Shown piece after piece: positions 1-7,630 of a stretch of 10,561 nucleotides of DNA (positions within the stretch are counted from its first letter, which is position 1; each line of letters opens with the position of its first letter). This DNA is from Fragilaria radians (taxonomy: Eukaryota; Bacillariophyta; Fragilariophyceae; Fragilariales; Fragilariaceae). The position numbers and the translations under genes are program-made. Where the stretch lies: positions 104,261 to 114,821 of the forward strand of contig CAAAJI010000188.1 of assembly GCA_900642245.1 (NCBI GenBank), written 5' to 3'. Under the pieces are notes generated by a model that searched no databases, was not told the origin of the DNA, and saw only the letters and a list, made by a program, of their open reading frames with translations.

Positions 1-1458
1 CAAAAATGACAATGAGAATAATGACAAGCATATTTTTGCAAAAAGAATTTACATTATCCTATGTTAAGCCATTTTATCTGAAGCAGATGATGATTGAATA
101 GGTATGGAACGGCAATCAAGTTGACTGCCAACAAAGAAAGATGTTCATTCCTCCTGCTCATGATGATTTCACTAGCATACATGTTATTGCAATGGACGAT
201 TTTCCCCACTCTTTTGAATGAAAAATAAATCTCAAATGCTTAGGACTCTTCTGAGCTTCATGAGACATTTATGAGATATGAAAGCTATGCTTGTCAATAA
301 TTCAAAACTACCCACAAGTCAAGCATTAAGAGTTATTTTCAGACAACACTCCATTGATACACAATAAGCAGAGATGTATCAGCACAAATAGAATACTTCA
401 GATCACATCATACAAAAGAATAAATTTATGAAAAGTATTGTGCTGGATCTCTCAGGAACTCCTAACAGGCTTGGTTTGTTATGCGCGACATATTTGAGAT
501 TGAATAAAACATCAAAATTTATTGATTGCATGACTGACAACATGCTGCAATCATCTCTTTTGTATTTGGGTTGGCAACATTGATTCTGTTTATCAACTAA
601 CTAAGCCTTTCTCTAAGAATATTTGTAATGCAACACAGTATACTACCTATCCCAAGTATTCACTCTATTGAATCTTCACTTTTGCCCAAGACATAATTCA
701 CATGTTTTCTACAAGCATCTTTATTCACTTTTATTGTAAAGATATCTGTATTATGATCAGACGACGTGACAAAGATGATCTTCATTATCTCATCTATCAG
801 TAAAACATTCCCGCATGTGAAATATACGCTAGGCGACAACGTTAAAGTTTCTTTTTCAGTGTGATTAAGAGGATCTTATACACCTCCTACTCAATCTCTT
901 TCCATTAAGCCTGATGACATTCATTGATTGATGATTTTAAGCTGATTTGGGCCAATAGATCCGTCTCCAGATGCCAATCCAACATTGGCACGGTCAAACA
1001 CCCTGAGATTTAGAAGAAAGAATTATCACTGTTGTGTCTGATGGAATGGACTAGGATTTGGGAAGAAGGGAACCTCACAATTTGTATCAAGATAAATGAC
1101 CTGTGTGCAACATTTAAGACAAGACAACCCATGAAGGCAACCTAACCTTTAATTTTGATTCAAATTATGAAGGAATATAAAAATAGCCATCTTACGAAGT
1201 TTGGGATAACAGCCGTGGTAAACTTTCAGTTTTATATAATTGTGAGAATGAATAGAACAAGACAGCGAGTGACGGTCCTTTACTGCAATTAGCCTTATGA
1301 CTTAGTCCTGCATTAAGGAATAGAATTTGAAAGCCGGATACAATATAGTTTTTTCATTCCTTTCTTTCTTGAAACTTTTTGCACTGTTGCTTTGATTTAC
1401 AAAAAACTTGCAGAACAGAATAGCAGAGGATTTCAAGTCCTTTTGAAATAAAGTGCCG
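1..1458. other. AT-rich stretch without a supported gene
   Basis: No reading frame in this stretch has coding character on either strand. Stops are dense and no conserved motif, RNA gene or transposon end was recognised. A perfect 7-base inverted repeat (TGCCAAT / ATTGGCA, 5-base loop) lies at 972-990. It amounts to two CCAAT boxes facing each other, which may be chance. The sequence to the right, from about 1459, belongs to a duplicated segment. Confidence 0.6.
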
Positions 1459-1774
1459 CGCAATGCTGGGAAGGAAAGGAAATTGAAAAATAAGACTAGT
1501 TTTGCATCCATTCTAGTCCATTCCAAGGCCAAATGCGCTACTACAAGTGAACAAATGGGCAATAAAATAGTCTTAATTTTTTGTTCAGGAAGCAAGAATT
1601 AATTATGTTCTTGATTTGTCTCAACCAAAATATTAAATTTTTATATGGGCAGAATAAAAGCTGTGCATAGAAATCCAGGCGGAATACTTATTATACTGAA
1701 TGTTGCCAGCTTTAGAGTTTGCAATAATCATTGTGAGAACGTAACATTGATTGATCGTGCAGAGTACAATCTTT

Positions 1775-2575
1775 TTAGCTGTTTTCATCTATACCATTTA
1801 GATCAATGACGTATTCATCTTCCTCGTTAACATCGTCTAATTCACGAACATTCAAATTAGGTGTGCTGTACTCTAACGAAAAGTGACTATTCTGATTGTA
1901 CAAGTCCTCCAGTATACTCCAGTCATCTAACGTTAAAGCAGAGATACCCGAGTCCCGAATATCAGGACATTCTAAGTCATATTGATAACTTTGTCGTCTG
2001 TCACTGGCATTCGTTTCATTCGATGATGCTTCTGGAAATGTAGAATTGATTTCCTGCTGACGCCCATGATCCTCCAGGGGAGCTCGAATTCTAGTCTTAC
2101 GATGTTCATCAACGTCATTAAGGAAGGAACAAGACTCACGTAAGCTAGCCATTTCCCCCGTTGTAATTGTACGCGTGCCAGAATCACGTAAATGATTGAC
2201 ACAAATAGAATAGAGTCCTAGATTGCCAGTTCGGTTTCGCTTCGGACTTGAAGTGTTTCCTGACGACACGGTATCCGAGCGAACATTCCTTTCATAACGT
2301 CTCCCCTTAGAGACTTGCAATCCCGATAACTTCTGAATGCATAGAGAACGATGTGCTTCATATAGTTCTTCAAACAAACACAGTTTGTCCAAAGTTATCG
2401 CACTGACAAGGCAATCTGAACTTGAAGTTGTTGTAGAATTGTAAATCCACTGCTTATCATTATTTCTCCCCTTCTTCTGATCGGATAGATTTTCAATTCT
2501 CCTTGTCTCGTCCTTATCACTGCCGTGCTTCGACATGTATCCCATTCCAGACTCATCGTTAGCGTCGAAAGTCAT
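1775..2575 (-). CDS. Hypothetical protein, 266 aa, three blocks at 77-residue spacing
   Basis: I do not recognise the family. The frame is open from ATG at 2575 to TAA at 1775. The protein is hydrophilic and mostly looks disordered: it is Ser/Thr/Asn-rich near residues 46-53, basic near 90-115 and acidic at the end (about 246-265). It has no signal peptide or membrane segment. Three related blocks begin near residues 45, 122 and 199. Each has a Tyr, then an Asp (54, 131, 208), a Thr (61, 138, 215) and a Leu/acidic stretch, all exactly 77 residues apart without gaps. Blocks 1 and 3 share the pattern S-A-(I/L)-T-L-D-x-x-x-x-(F/L)-E-(E/D)-L-Y; block 2 is the most diverged. Blocks 2 and 3 carry D-S-G, which in block 3 is followed by I-S. 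This resembles a DSGxxS-type phosphodegron core, but that is speculation. Support for a real gene is the length of open frame in an AT-rich region and the internal periodicity. An adjacent diverged copy is broken. Confidence 0.7.
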   Translation of the reverse strand: MTFDANDESGMGYMSKHGSDKDETRRIENLSDQKKGRNNDKQWIYNSTTTSSSDCLVSAITLDKLCLFEELYEAHRSLCIQKLSGLQVSKGRRYERNVRSDTVSSGNTSSPKRNRTGNLGLYSICVNHLRDSGTRTITTGEMASLRESCSFLNDVDEHRKTRIRAPLEDHGRQQEINSTFPEASSNETNASDRRQSYQYDLECPDIRDSGISALTLDDWSILEDLYNQNSHFSLEYSTPNLNVRELDDVNEEDEYVIDLNGIDENS

Positions 2576-2605
2576 CGATAATCTTATTCACGGGAATATT
2601 TGCAG

Positions 2606-2616
2606 CCAACGGTTGG
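2606..2616. promoter_or_regulatory. Inverted repeat CCAAC-G-GTTGG in the leader of the 266-aa gene
   Basis: A 5-base inverted repeat with a one-base spacer lies 31-41 bases before the start codon. Each arm contains a CAAC(G)-type core as in MYB-like sites. The other copy of the segment has one arm altered (GCCAGCGGTTGG near 3815). Function is unproven and it may be chance. Confidence 0.2.
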
Positions 2617-2675
2617 AGGAGTTAAACCTACTTCTTCTCTACTAAAAGATTCTTTCACTCCTCTGTTCATTTAGA

Positions 2676-2681
2676 TATATA
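2676..2681 (-). promoter_or_regulatory. Possible TATA element of the 266-aa gene
   Basis: TATATA lies about 100 bases upstream of the ATG on the minus strand. The surrounding block is kept in copy B (TATATA at 3872-3877) within one of the best matching stretches between the two segments. In AT-rich DNA such a hexamer is common, so this is only a candidate. Confidence 0.25.
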
Positions 2682-2989
2682 CATTCTTGCTATGCCCATT
2701 CTATAAGTGTCTTCTTGACAAGATTGCAATTTGTCAAGAAAAGCATCATACGTCAGATCCATACGTTTCCTTGTGAGTCATTTCATGGATAAATCAAATT
2801 TATTATTTAAACTGCTCGTTGTTGCGCAATGTCTCCTTTTAGATAGTGAAGACAGAAAGAACTTTTGTGCTCAATTTGTCCAGCTCCCAGTCATAAGGTT
2901 TTCAACTACGTTCAAGAGACAGTACGGTGCCCTGGAAACATACGCAACAGACATGGATATGTATGATAATTTCAAAGGGGGTGACAGCT

Positions 2990-3180
2990 CCCCAGATTCC
3001 CATCAAAGGGTGCCACCCTAAGCTGGCAGCCTTTGGAACCTAAGAACCTTCAGTGCAAAGCAGTTTTTAGAGGCCTAACTGCTCTTAAGGGACGTACAGT
3101 GGAACTCTCCCACCCTAGGAACACCCCAGTAGGATCCTTCACTGAATCTGATCTACAGAGCAGGTGAGCTAAGCAGATAC
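2990..3180. other. GC-richer linker between the duplicated segments
   Basis: This stretch has visibly higher GC than its neighbours and several short C- or G-rich words, including a GGGTG-C-CACCC inverted repeat near 3008-3018. It is not shared by the two duplicated segments. No protein frame or RNA gene was recognised. It could be an old insertion or a remnant of the duplication junction. Confidence 0.4.
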
Positions 3181-3214
3181 AAGTTCCTTTAAATAGAAGC
3201 AGAGATGTCATCGT

Positions 3215-4140
3215 GAATTGCTGGGAAGGAATGATATGTAGAAATTGAAAAATATGACTAGTTTTGCAAGTCCATTCTAGTCCATTCCAAGCCCAAATGT
3301 GCTACTTCAAGTGAATAAATGGGCAATAAAATAATAAATTAAAGTTTTATCGACACAGAAATCCAGGCAGAATACGTATTCTACTGAATGTTGCCAGCTG
3401 TAGAGGTTGCAAAGATCACAGTGAAAACGTAACATTGATTGATTGTGCAGAATACAATCTTTTTAGCTGTTTTCATCTATACCATTTAGATCAATGCATA
3501 TTCATCTTCCTTGTTAACATCGTCTAATTCACGAACATTCAACTTGGGTGTGCTGTACTACTCTAACGAATAGTGACTATTCTGATTGTACAAGTCCTCC
3601 AGTATGCTCCAGTCTTCTAGCGTTAAAGCAGAGATACCCAAGTCCCGAATACCAGGGCATTATTGATAACTCTTTCGTCTGTCACTGGAATTCATTACAC
3701 ACGATGATGCTTCAGGAAATGTAGAATTGGTTTCCTGCTGACGCCCATGATCCTCCAGGGGAGCTCGAGTCTTCGAAAGTCATCGATAATCTTATTCACG
3801 GGAGTGTTTGTCGCCAGCGGTTGGAGGAGTTTCTCTACCAAAAGATTCTTTTACTCCTTTGTTCATTTAGATATATACATTCTTGCTATGCCCATTCCAT
3901 AAGTGTCTTCTTGACAAGATTTCAATTTTGTAAAAAGCATCTTATGTTTGAACCATAAGTTTCCTTGTGAGTCATTTCATGGATAAATACAATATGACAT
4001 TTAGACAGTTTGTTGTTTCGGGATCACTCTATTCAATATTGACAGAAAGAACATTTGAGATCAATTTGTCAAGGTTCACCCAGTCATAAGGTTTCCAATT
4101 TTTAACCATTCTTTAAGAGGAGGTACGGTACCCACGTACA
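3215..4140. repeat. Duplicated segment, copy B (decayed)
   Basis: This is a direct-orientation, diverged copy of 1459-2945. It keeps the 3' flank, the last third of the gene, the first few codons and the upstream leader. The middle of the gene is missing: sequence matching up to about 2097 is joined directly to sequence matching from about 2564. Small indels elsewhere include a 3-base insertion near 3558 and a 9-base loss near 3660. The left end is near the shared GCTGGGAAGGA word and the right end fades near 4140. Confidence 0.85.
3486..3783 (-). pseudogene. Broken copy of the 266-aa gene
   Basis: The ATG at 3781-3783 and the next few bases match the start of the intact gene. They then run straight into sequence matching residues from about 162 on, because the middle is deleted. 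Read in the ancestral frame, the remainder has a TAA where the intact protein has its Tyr/Asp after S-Y-Q. A TAG follows after S-L-E, and a one-base deletion near the end shifts the frame to an early TAA at 3486-3488. From the retained ATG the deletion also puts translation out of frame, giving a stop after about 23 codons. Only the third 77-residue block survives, with its A-L-T-L and L-E-D-L-Y core kept. No functional product of this family is expected. Confidence 0.85.
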
Positions 4141-4734
4141 TCCCTAGCCATAGAATTGAAAAATGGAAAAAGGTATATAGATGCATGGCTACGGCGATAT
4201 CATGGACCTATGTAATAATTACACATTTTTGCAAAAAATGCTGTGGCACTCATAGCAACATACCTGTCATGAAATGAATCTTGTGACCATGTTAAAGACA
4301 AATAGTTCGTTAAGCTCACAAGTCACAAGACTCTTTGTTGAACTTCAAGGGAAGTGACCTTTTCAATAGAGAAGGTTACACTTTCTAAAGAAGTCTCCCT
4401 TGGCCTGGCAAATTTACATTGACAACAAAAATTACAAACAGAAATTTCAATCCTTGTACCCGCATATCATGCATATATTTCGCAAGACAGCACAACACAA
4501 GATGATATCCAAAGTAGATATCAAGGAAGTTGGAAGAGTTTGAGTTGCACGTAACAGACAATCCAAAATGCAAGTCCCCAATCCCACTATTTCCAGAACC
4601 AGATTCAACCAAAGAGGTTCTAGTTCAAGTATAGGTGAAGCTCAAGAGGAAGCCAGTTAAATGAATTGAGCCTTGAATGAAAAATTCGGCACCCCCTGGA
4701 TGGGACACACAATTGTTAAGACACCAATCACATT
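4141..4734. other. Spacer with no supported gene
   Basis: Several medium open stretches exist here on both strands, but none has recognisable motifs or convincing composition. The right-hand part (about 4620-4734, minus strand) may be frameshifted continuation of the retroelement scrap at 4735-4914. One minus-strand frame reads on in plausible protein-like fashion after that scrap's stop. I cannot confirm this by sequence alone. Confidence 0.45.
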
Positions 4735-4914
4735 CTATCCACCAACAGAATGGATTTGAGCACAGTGAGTTCCAGCAGGTAGGTTTACAAGATCAACACC
4801 ATTGGTGGCACCAATGGCATCAACAAATTCATGAGGATTGCAATCCATTTCACGCATCTCTGCATTAGCCATTCCGTTGTTTACACCATCATCAATGAGA
4901 CCCCAGTAGTTGAA
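4735..4914 (-). pseudogene. LTR-retroelement protease-like fragment
   Basis: An open minus-strand stretch of about 60 codons, closed by TAG at 4735-4737, reads like the aspartyl-protease-like region that precedes the polymerase domains in LTR retroelement polyproteins of diatoms and related algae. It begins with L-I-D-D-G-V-N-N-G-M. The position of the usual catalytic D-(S/T)-G is occupied by D-D-G and is followed by the N-x-G-(M/L)-A pattern. Further on are an F-V-D-A-I-G-A-T segment and an L-P-A-G-T-H-C-A segment in the order expected. No start codon fits and the frame is cut at both ends. The fragment is isolated: gag-like material lies about 2 kb away on the other side of an LTR-like repeat. 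Assignment is from family resemblance recalled by eye, hence moderate confidence. Confidence 0.5.
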
Positions 4915-5139
4915 TTAACAGGCATCATGCAAATTAACATGGATGATTCGGTTGGCGTTAAATCATCCAATAATGTTGTGATCCATTTTCAATTATTGTG
5001 ACTTCATAATTGGCAGAAGGACGTTTACTTTTCTTTGGCGGCAGGTATTCAATATGCATAATTCGTTTTGCTACAATTAGCACAAAAACAAATAATCCCT
5101 TCGTATTTCGTGCATTTTTTGGTTTCCTATATCAGTAAA
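4915..5139. other. Short spacer, possibly further retroelement debris
   Basis: No gene is supported. On the minus strand a short stretch near 5045-5110 encodes a run with closely spaced cysteines (C-F-C-A-N-C) resembling part of a zinc-binding motif, but it is bounded by stops and too short to assign. Confidence 0.3.
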
Positions 5140-5204
5140 TGACAAAACGGTTCCATCCTAGAAAAATACACAATGAAATTACAGAGTATATCCCAAAAAA
5201 TGTA

Positions 5205-5292
5205 AACGGACATCACAGGCATAAAACAAATAAATAGACTAGTCCTTATATACGAACGGACATCACAGGCATAAAACAAATAAATAGACTAG
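5205..5292. repeat. Tandem duplication, 38-bp identical units, period 50
   Basis: The words at 5205-5242 and 5255-5292 are identical over 38 bases (AACGGACATCACAGGC then an A-rich part ending in AATAGACTAG). A 12-base non-identical spacer makes the period 50. The other LTR-like copy has this block only once (around 7697-7732, diverged). The duplication therefore arose in the left copy after the two repeats separated, and its perfect identity suggests it is comparatively recent. Confidence 0.9.
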
Positions 5293-5382
5293 CCCTCATC
5301 AATTATGTATGTTAATTTTAAGTAATTGAATGAAGCATCATGAATCACATAATATTGCTTGGCATACACAAAACTTTGACAG

Positions 5383-5424
5383 TATATAAGGGAATTCATC
5401 GTTACCTATCCTGAATAAGGTAAC
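5383..5424 (+). promoter_or_regulatory. TATATAAG plus hairpin conserved in both LTR-like repeats
   Basis: TATATAAG at 5383-5390 is followed after 10 bases by a 7-base inverted repeat, GTTACCT / AGGTAAC, at 5401-5424. The right repeat has TATATAAG at 7824-7831 and GTTACC / GGTAAC at 7842-7865, with the same spacing. A TATA element followed by a start region would suit an LTR promoter on the plus strand. The recognised coding relics between the repeats run on the minus strand, however, so the orientation is unresolved. Confidence 0.4.
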
Positions 5425-5659
5425 AAACTAAATAGTAGGGCTGAGCTACAAAACAAAAACCGGACCTTTCAGCAAGTACAGATAAATAATGTATCCTTAC
5501 ATGTGAAACATTTTAAAGAGTAAGCTAATGCCTGCGGACGCATAATAATGAGTCTGTACCAATCATTTGCTGAAGTTGCTCTCTGATCCTCATCATGGGT
5601 GACAAACAACAGCTGGAGTAACGTAAAATCGCAGTTTATGGCTGGAAATCGAACCCTCA

Positions 5660-6005
5660 AGGAAAAGTGATAGTTTGCACACCATATTGCGTTTGTAAGA
5701 GAGGCATGTATACAAATAGTTTTGTTTCATTAATGGTATGTGAGGCATGCAGAAGAAGTACTTCTGCATTCAGATATTGTTGACTAAAGTTGGGTAAAAA
5801 ATGGATGTGAAAAATGATCAGCAGTTTACGGCTTCATTTCATACATGCATTATTCATTTCAATTTTTTGAAAGAATTTAGAAAACTCAGGTATGTATTGA
5901 AGCATATTTTCTGGCGTAACTGTCTAAACTAAGTATTTCTTGAGCTGGTCTCTATAAAGGAGTCAGTCTTGGACGTCTAGTGTTTTGTGTCTCTTGGGAA
6001 CTCTG
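5660..6005. other. Spacer between left repeat and transposase relic
   Basis: No independent gene is seen. The part next to the transposase (about 5960-6100, minus strand) may hold its frameshifted C-terminal end. In another frame a stretch beginning F-T-K-V-E-A runs past the in-frame stop at 6006, which recalls the end of pogo-like transposases but is not decisive. A purine-rich run (AAGGAAAAG) adjoins the left repeat at 5659-5667. Confidence 0.35.
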
Positions 6006-6964
6006 TCAATGACCGGTGGGAGAAGCAAGATTTGAGTCCGTACATTCCACGGTTAGTGATCCATGGTGCAGCCTCAACCTTTGTGAAATTGAAACCACCA
6101 TCTTGAAAGCGCAAATTCGTTTCATAATTGACTTAAATGGCTTTAACACAGCAATATCCAGAGGTTGCACAAGGTGGGTAGCATTTAATGGCAATAAAGC
6201 CAATATGACGTTGAGGCTTGTTGCTTTGGTAATAATGTCATGATTGAAGTGGCTACTGCAACCATCATATACAATTACAAACGGCCTCTTTGTTGTTTCT
6301 GGTACAGCTGAATGAACATTACTTAACCATTTCTCGAACAAACGTGCATTCATGAATTCTCTTGGTGTCATTGTGACTGAACCAAAGGGTATATCACATC
6401 CATTCATTATTTTCCTTGAAAGACGCTGTGCAGGCACAACAAAATGTGGAGGGACTGCATTTCCATTGGCTCCAACATATGCAACAACTGTCAAATGGAA
6501 CAAGGAATCTGTCCGCTTGTTGAAAACATTATGTGAACCATGCAGAGCCACAACCTTGTTTGTCTTACTGTTTTGACAGAATCCAGTTTCGTCCATGCTG
6601 AATATTCTATTGTTTGTGATCTTGCGCTCAATACAATGTTTAGATTGCTCCCAGAAGAAAGTTTTGAGACCTTCTTCTGAATCTTCTGCTCTGACAGGTT
6701 TGACAATTTCAAGCACAACATTGGATATCATTCAATGAGTCTGTTCATCCATCCCAAGCATTAAATGAAAGAGTTCATTACCTTTGATAAGTATGGTATC
6801 CTTGGAAATAGGAAACCCTTCACACTACATGCCAACAATCCAGGCCTTGAGATCATCTTCTATTTATCTAGCCAAAATTGGGAGAGGTGTAGGCCTTTTT
6901 GCTTCGATTCCATTTTTTTGTTCCAACAAGTAATGGTCCTCTTGGAAACATTGGGAAATGCTTT
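6006..6964 (-). pseudogene. Pogo/Tigger-type DDE transposase, degraded
   Basis: The best part is an open frame from an internal ATG at 6731 to TGA at 6006 (241 codons). It carries the DDE_1 (pogo/CENP-B-like) catalytic core: M-D-E-T-G-F (Asp47), V-Y-D-G with S-S-H (Asp156) and L-V-Q-P-L-D (Asp192). The PP.FVVP and N-A-T-H segments are typical of the family. The same frame continues upstream through three stops: TGA 6732-6734, TAG 6825-6827 and TAA 6864-6866. It keeps family-like text there (R-P-T-P-L-P, K-A-W-I-V-G-M, F-P-I-S-K-D-T-I-L). Just upstream a helix-turn-helix-like piece (F-P-N-V-S-K-R-T-I-T) reads in the next frame from 6964 to 6896, so a one-base indel near 6896 separates it from the core. 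The DNA-binding linker after the HTH appears shortened near 6734. The element once encoded a cut-and-paste transposase acting in the nucleus. With three stops and a frameshift it is now dead. Terminal inverted repeats were not found. Confidence 0.85.
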
Positions 6965-6967
6965 CTA

Positions 6968-7602
6968 CCTTCTTCTCATCATCAACAGTCTTTCCATTAG
7001 CATCCTCTAAATCAAGGTGAAGAGACTGAAAAGCTGGGATAAATTGAGTAGGGCCACAAGAGTATCTTTGAGTGTATTGCAACAGAGATAATTCACAGTG
7101 AAAGGCTGAATGTAGTACCATTTCCTTTTAAAGATAATGAGCATGGGACTCTTTCATTAAAGCATGTACATCTCCATCAACTGAGAGTTTACAGACAATA
7201 GGCTGAGCTTGTCCACCAACAATATTCGTATTGAGAATTGACATAACAAATGCATTTTGACATTCCCATAGTTGATAGTCAGCATTAGTGTTTAATGGGA
7301 CAATTGTTGCCAGATCAACGCACAAGAAAGATTATCAACTCTTGCTTGGGCACTCCATTGCTGTAGAATATGAAAAAGTAAAACTTCCTTTTTTCATTAA
7401 ACTTAACTTAGTTCTTAATATCAACAGAATCAACATGGGATGAAGTCACAATTGCCGTAGACAGAAAAGAATCAGGAGATTGGGATGTTGCAACACAAGC
7501 TGGAACTCCATGCATCAACTTATTCACAACATCAGCTCAAAAATTAGCAAAGGAATCAGAAGTTGCAGTTAGCCAGTCTGAGGCATGAAATGATTGGAAT
7601 GC
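6968..7602 (-). pseudogene. Retroelement gag-like relic
   Basis: Two minus-strand stretches look like remains of one coding region. From 7602 to 7408 a 64-codon stretch has one TGA (7537-7539) and ends at TAA. From 7325 to about 6968, in another frame, two open stretches are split by a TAA at 7128-7130. The second part has an N-A-F-V-M-S-I-L segment, a D-V-H-A-L-M-K-E-S-H-A-H-Y-L segment, S-L-L-Q-Y-T-Q-R-Y, then L-D-L-E-D-A-N-G-K-T-V-D-D-E-K-K-V. That order resembles gag-type capsid regions of copia-like elements, where a helical W/N...L core is followed by an "L..YL..F" segment and a K-V-x-x-(F/I)-L-x-x-I end. The match is by recalled family character and is not a clear motif. It abuts the transposase relic almost exactly where that becomes recognisable, which suggests a transposon insertion into gag. 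It could instead be unrelated non-coding sequence or an odd N-terminal extension of the transposase. Confidence 0.35.
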
Positions 7603-7630
7603 ATGTAAACTCATATTTATCATAACAAAA

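Larger units (their letters stand above)
1459..2945. repeat. Duplicated segment, copy A (holds the intact 266-aa gene)
   Basis: This segment aligns by eye, in direct orientation, with 3215-4140. Shared stretches include the 3' flank (around 1500-1560 with 3255-3330), most of the last third of the gene, the start codon region, and the upstream leader to about 2945. Relative to copy B, copy A has about 75 more bases near 1570-1650 and about 466 more bases inside the gene (roughly 2098-2563). Because both flanks and gene are shared, this is a duplicated genomic block and not a retrocopy. Exact ends are approximate because identity fades gradually. Confidence 0.85.
5140..5659. repeat. LTR-like direct repeat, left copy
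   Basis: This is about 520 bases that align in the same orientation with 7631-8132. The clearest shared stretches are around ATGAAATTACAGAGTATAT, AATTATGTATG, TATATAAGGGA, GTAACAAACTA, CTGCGGACGCAT and CATGATGAGGATCA (minus strand). The likeliest ends, where similarity stops in both copies, are TGAC on the left and CTCA on the right. These are TG...CA termini with a TGA/TCA inverted pair, as in long terminal repeats. I found no matching 5-base target-site duplication outside the pair. No primer-binding site is clear in either orientation. An LTR is therefore the favoured but unproven reading, and a segmental duplication is the alternative. Confidence 0.6.

Noticed and set aside
1302..1595. 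A 97-codon minus-strand open stretch
   Set aside because: Its first third lies in the duplicated segment. There the two copies differ by amino-acid-changing substitutions and then a stop, with no sign of coding constraint. Composition is that of AT-rich non-coding DNA.
2731..3021. A plus-strand open stretch divergent from the 266-aa gene
   Set aside because: It begins only with a non-ATG codon, has no motif, and is disrupted in the duplicated copy. It runs into the unrelated linker at its end.
4677..4868. A His/Gln-rich 63-codon plus-strand frame
   Set aside because: It lies antisense to the retroelement protease-like stretch, and its odd composition is explained as the complement of that frame.
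5045..5110. Cysteine cluster (C-F-C-A-N-C) suggesting a zinc finger of a transposase or gag
   Set aside because: It is under 25 codons, bounded by stops, with spacing that does not match a zinc-knuckle or piggyBac-type finger.
5644..5658. Minus-strand GAGGGTTCGATTTCC resembling a tRNA T-arm or B box, possibly a tRNA-derived primer site
   Set aside because: The stem does not pair fully, one base too many separates the box parts, no A box or anticodon arm fits, and the matching position in the other repeat lacks it.
5469..5660. A 63-codon minus-strand frame in the left repeat
   Set aside because: The equivalent frame in the right repeat is interrupted by a stop and an indel. A short alternative frame (N-A-S-A ... 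F-K-M) looks similar in both, but only because the DNA is similar.
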